Source: Bacteriovorax stolpii (lineage in GTDB: Bacteria > Bdellovibrionota > Bacteriovoracia > Bacteriovoracales > Bacteriovoracaceae). From it: DNA of 6,995 bases. Below are positions 5,943 through 6,995 of this stretch, in pieces. The DNA lies in contig CAMDDI010000181.1 of the NCBI GenBank assembly GCA_945890905.1, positions 1 through 6,995 on the forward strand. The letters run 5' to 3'. The notes under the pieces were generated by a model, which was not told the DNA's origin, did no database searches, and worked only from the letters and a program-made list of their open reading frames with translations. Position numbers and translations under genes: made by a program. Each line of letters starts with the position of its first letter. Within the stretch, counting starts at the first letter, position 1.

Positions 5943-6120
5943 TTGGGGTCACTCTGAAACAATTTCCAAGGGTGTTTAGGGATTAGACAGTAAGAAAGTC
6001 CCTATTTTGGGCCTAAAGGGAGCTAAAAAGGACCTAAAGTAGTGGTGTCGATGAGATACCAAAGGTCATCTTGACCCCAATCCCGAGTCGCAATGTACAG
6101 TATTCCGAGAACTTGGGGTC
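5943..6120. repeat. Three TTGGGGTC boxes in the gap between the HExxH gene and RNA A
   Basis: TTGGGGTC occurs at 5943-5950 and 6113-6120, and inverted (GACCCCAA) at 6073-6080. Two of the three share the flanking base to give TTGGGGTCA. The first lies at about the -35 position of the minus-strand promoter suggested at 5924-5919. The other two are about 36-83 bp upstream of the predicted start of RNA A, the last one immediately before its -24 element. A common regulator of both genes is a reasonable inference. Confidence 0.4.
6009..6039 (+). promoter_or_regulatory. Tandem GGRCCTAAAG, candidate activator sites of the sigma-54-type promoter A
   Basis: GGGCCTAAAG (6009-6018) and GGACCTAAAG (6030-6039) differ at one base and are 21 bp apart, two helical turns. 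They lie about 117-147 bp upstream of the predicted start at 6156, where sigma-54 activators usually bind. ATTTTGGCCTAGAG at 3263-3276, upstream of copy C, resembles the first site and its left flank. Confidence 0.4.
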
Positions 6121-6129
6121 TGACAAAGT

Positions 6130-6145
6130 TGGCACGATTCCTGCT
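6130..6145 (+). promoter_or_regulatory. Sigma-54 (-24/-12) type promoter of predicted RNA A
   Basis: TGGCACGATTCCTGCT carries the complete -24 element TGGCACG and the -12 GC with exact GG-N10-GC spacing (GG 6131-6132, GC 6143-6144). The predicted start is about 6156. The downstream sequence TTTATATGAATTGAGCC is nearly identical to that of copy B. Confidence 0.78.
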
Positions 6146-6155
6146 TTATATGAAT

Positions 6156-6325
6156 TGAGCCGAGAGTGAAGAACTCCACAAAAGTTCACAACCACTCACC
6201 GAAACCTGAAGCTTAAACCACTTCAACGTTTCTCCCAAAAAATTCCCACAAGTTCACCGTTCTCCTCTCGCTCAAGGTTTACAACAAAACGAAAAACAGC
6301 CCCTCGAAAGAGGGGCTTTTTTTTT
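6156..6325 (+). ncRNA. Predicted sigma-54-dependent small RNA, copy A
   Basis: The predicted transcript of about 170 nt runs from the -12 element to an intrinsic terminator. Elements in order: conserved 5' end TTGAGCCGAGAGTG; hairpin 1, GAACT (6171-6175) with AGTTC (6183-6187); hairpin 2, GAAG (6208-6211) with CTTC (6221-6224) and a 9-base loop containing TAAACC; a pyrimidine/A-rich, weakly structured middle; a 28-base block at 6255-6282, identical in copy B, containing CGTTCTCCTCTCGC and GGTTTA; and the terminator. TAACC-type loop bases (6214-6219, TAAACC) can pair with GGTTTA at 6276-6281, a possible pseudoknot. CTCCTC in the 28-base block is complementary to Shine-Dalgarno sequences. The GTG at 6167 opens a 16-codon frame, but copy B has a stop right after the equivalent GTG, so coding is unlikely. 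The ends are estimates. Confidence 0.7.
6298..6325 (+). terminator. Intrinsic terminator of RNA A
   Basis: The stem AGCCCCTC (6298-6305) pairs with GAGGGGCT (6310-6317) around a GAAA tetraloop. A run of nine T (6317-6325) follows. It is strong and + strand directed. The minus-strand side has only an interrupted U-tract. Confidence 0.95.
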
Positions 6326-6352
6326 GCCATTTTTTGAATTGTAAAATCTATG

Positions 6353-6400
6353 GAGTGCGAAGTGGACACTTCTTTTTGATACCACGAGTGCCAAGTTGGC
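6353..6400. repeat. Palindromes upstream of sigma-54-type promoter B
   Basis: GAAGTG-GA-CACTTC (6359-6372) has perfect 6-base arms, and GCCAA-G-TTGGC (6390-6400) has perfect 5-base arms. GAGTGC is also directly repeated at 6353-6358 and 6386-6391. They lie about 80-127 bp upstream of the predicted start of RNA B (6480), in the zone expected for activator binding. They are not the same sequences as upstream of copy A or C, so control may differ. Binding is inferred. Confidence 0.35.
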
Positions 6401-6453
6401 CTGATTCAATCAAATGTTAATCGTAGAATTAGAGACTTGAATACTTTTGAACC

Positions 6454-6469
6454 TGGCACGAATACTGCT
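6454..6469 (+). promoter_or_regulatory. Sigma-54 (-24/-12) type promoter of predicted RNA B
   Basis: TGGCACGAATACTGCT has the full TGGCACG -24 element and a -12 GC with exact GG-N10-GC spacing (GG 6455-6456, GC 6467-6468). The predicted start is about 6480. It is offset by 324 bp from the equivalent element of copy A. Confidence 0.78.
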
Positions 6470-6479
6470 TTATAGGAAT

Positions 6480-6654
6480 TGAGCCGAGAGTGTAGAACTC
6501 CTCAAAAGTTCACCAACTTTTCACCGGAGCAAGAAGCTTTAACCACTTCCGAATTCCTCAAAAGCCTACCACACTCACCCACCACCGTTCTCCTCTCGCT
6601 CAAGGTTTACTTTAAGACAAAATAAAAAAGCCCCTCAAAAGAGGGGCTTTTTTT
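6480..6654 (+). ncRNA. Predicted sigma-54-dependent small RNA, copy B
   Basis: The predicted transcript is about 175 nt. Starting from the -24 element, the first 60 bases match copy A at 55 positions. It has the same hairpin 1 (GAACT 6495-6499 with AGTTC 6507-6511) and the same hairpin 2 (GAAG 6533-6536 with CTTC 6546-6549, 9-base loop). The 28-base block at 6583-6610 is identical to copy A, whereas the stretch between hairpin 2 and that block is diverged. This pattern of conserved ends and loops with a free middle is what structured regulatory RNAs show and unlike a coding gene. The GTG at 6491 is followed directly by TAG. The terminator overlaps the end of the convergent acetyltransferase gene. 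The ends are estimates. Confidence 0.7.
6629..6654. terminator. Bidirectional intrinsic terminator between RNA B and the acetyltransferase gene
   Basis: AGCCCCTC (6629-6636) pairs with GAGGGGCT (6641-6648) across an AAAA loop, with T-run 6648-6654 on the + side and an A-run on the left that acts as the U-tract of the minus strand. The TAA stop of the minus-strand gene (6655-6653) lies inside the T-run. Confidence 0.95.
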
Positions 6655-6995
6655 ATTTGAGCCATTCGTAAAGATGATAATGTTCACCGGACATGCCTAA
6701 AGCTTCATAAACCTTTTGAGCTCTCTCATTAGATTTATCGACGTAAAGCCTGAGCCCTCTCAGTTCTGTCGAAGTCTCTACCATTTCTTTGAGGTGCTGA
6801 TAAAGCTTTCTATACACACCCGCGTAGCGGTGAGCATCATGGACATACACCGAATGAATCCAAAGAACAGTGCCATTTCTCCAATCACTCCATTCAGGCA
6901 CCGTGAGAAGGCAGCCCACCACTACGCCGTCAGCTTCGGCCAGCCAATACTTCCCCTTGGAAGGATCATCAAATACGGCCGTCACACCTTTCACC
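6653..6995 (-). CDS. GNAT family N-acetyltransferase (N-terminal end outside window)
   Basis: The frame is open to the right edge, so the 113 visible residues are the C-terminal part. The GTG at 6994 need not be the start. The fold order of GNAT enzymes is recognisable: KYWLAEADGVVVGCLL is the strand pair beta2-beta3 with the conserved 'G' turn; WIHSVYVHDAHRYAGVYRKL is motif A, beta4 and helix alpha3, with R-Y-A-G-V-Y in the place of the acetyl-CoA pyrophosphate loop (R/Q-x-x-G-x-G/A, with Tyr replacing the last small residue); and LRLYVDKSNERAQKVYEALGM is motif B with the conserved Asn and Tyr. Family members transfer an acetyl group from acetyl-CoA to an amine. The substrate cannot be told. 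It converges on RNA B and shares its terminator. Confidence 0.88.
   Translation of the reverse strand, partial: VKGVTAVFDDPSKGKYWLAEADGVVVGCLLTVPEWSDWRNGTVLWIHSVYVHDAHRYAGVYRKLYQHLKEMVETSTELRGLRLYVDKSNERAQKVYEALGMSGEHYHLYEWLK

Noticed and set aside
5897..5962. Longer start (TTG at 5962) for the HExxH/DUF4105-like protein
   Set aside because: The ATG at 5896 gives a canonical signal peptide and has AAAGGAAAA upstream; the extension would bury it and contains a regulatory-looking repeat.
6167..6217. GTG-started 16-codon frame in RNA A and ATG-started 14-codon frame in RNA C as a leader peptide
   Set aside because: Copy B has TAG immediately after the equivalent GTG, and the frames of A and C do not encode related peptides.
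6156..6654. RNA copies A and B as an insertion element or CRISPR-like repeat
   Set aside because: There are no transposase, terminal inverted repeats, target duplications or regular short repeat-spacer units. Each copy is bounded instead by a promoter and a terminator.

Overview
The window looks like a stretch of chromosome from a predatory or environmental bacterium of the Bdellovibrionota (Bacteriovorax/Peredibacter/Bdellovibrio type). This placement is inferred from moderate-to-low GC, purine-rich Shine-Dalgarno sites, a DUF5522-type Cys-rich protein and a secreted HExxH plus DUF4105-like protein. It is not proven, because no rRNA or marker gene is present. There is no transposase, phage gene, tRNA or CRISPR.

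Left part (1-1974, + strand): the 3' part of a radical SAM/SPASM gene, then lexA with a doubled direct-repeat motif in its promoter, a 65-aa hypothetical protein and a 31-aa single-pass membrane miniprotein. The miniprotein gene converges on a minus-strand DUF5522-like gene, and the two stops share one CTAG. That minus-strand gene is divergent from a 249-aa probable exported protein. Their start codons are only 22 bp apart, around a perfect palindromic GATTATAATC that carries a TATAAT box on each strand.

Middle (3124-5896): a gene-free stretch holds a sigma-54-type promoter and a predicted RNA of about 166 nt that ends at a bidirectional terminator. Two minus-strand genes for exported proteins converge on it: a 628-aa HExxH/DUF4105-like protein and, 51 bp downstream of it, a 141-aa Ala-rich secreted protein.

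Right part (5897-6995): a gene-poor interval of about 750 bp carries two further transcription units homologous to each other and, more distantly, to the one at 3318-3509. Each of the three has a GG-N10-GC (-24/-12) promoter, a leader-like GAAC...GTTC hairpin, a conserved 3' block around CGTTCT...CAAGGTT, and an intrinsic terminator about 165-175 nt from the predicted start. The window ends in a GNAT acetyltransferase gene, on the minus strand and cut by the edge, which converges on the last terminator.

The most interesting content is this three-member family of predicted sigma-54-dependent small RNAs. They are non-coding as far as can be seen and are reminiscent in logic, not in sequence, of the Vibrio Qrr RNAs. 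Second is the TACG-N7-TACG direct repeat, present twice at the lexA promoter, which is a candidate unusual LexA operator.
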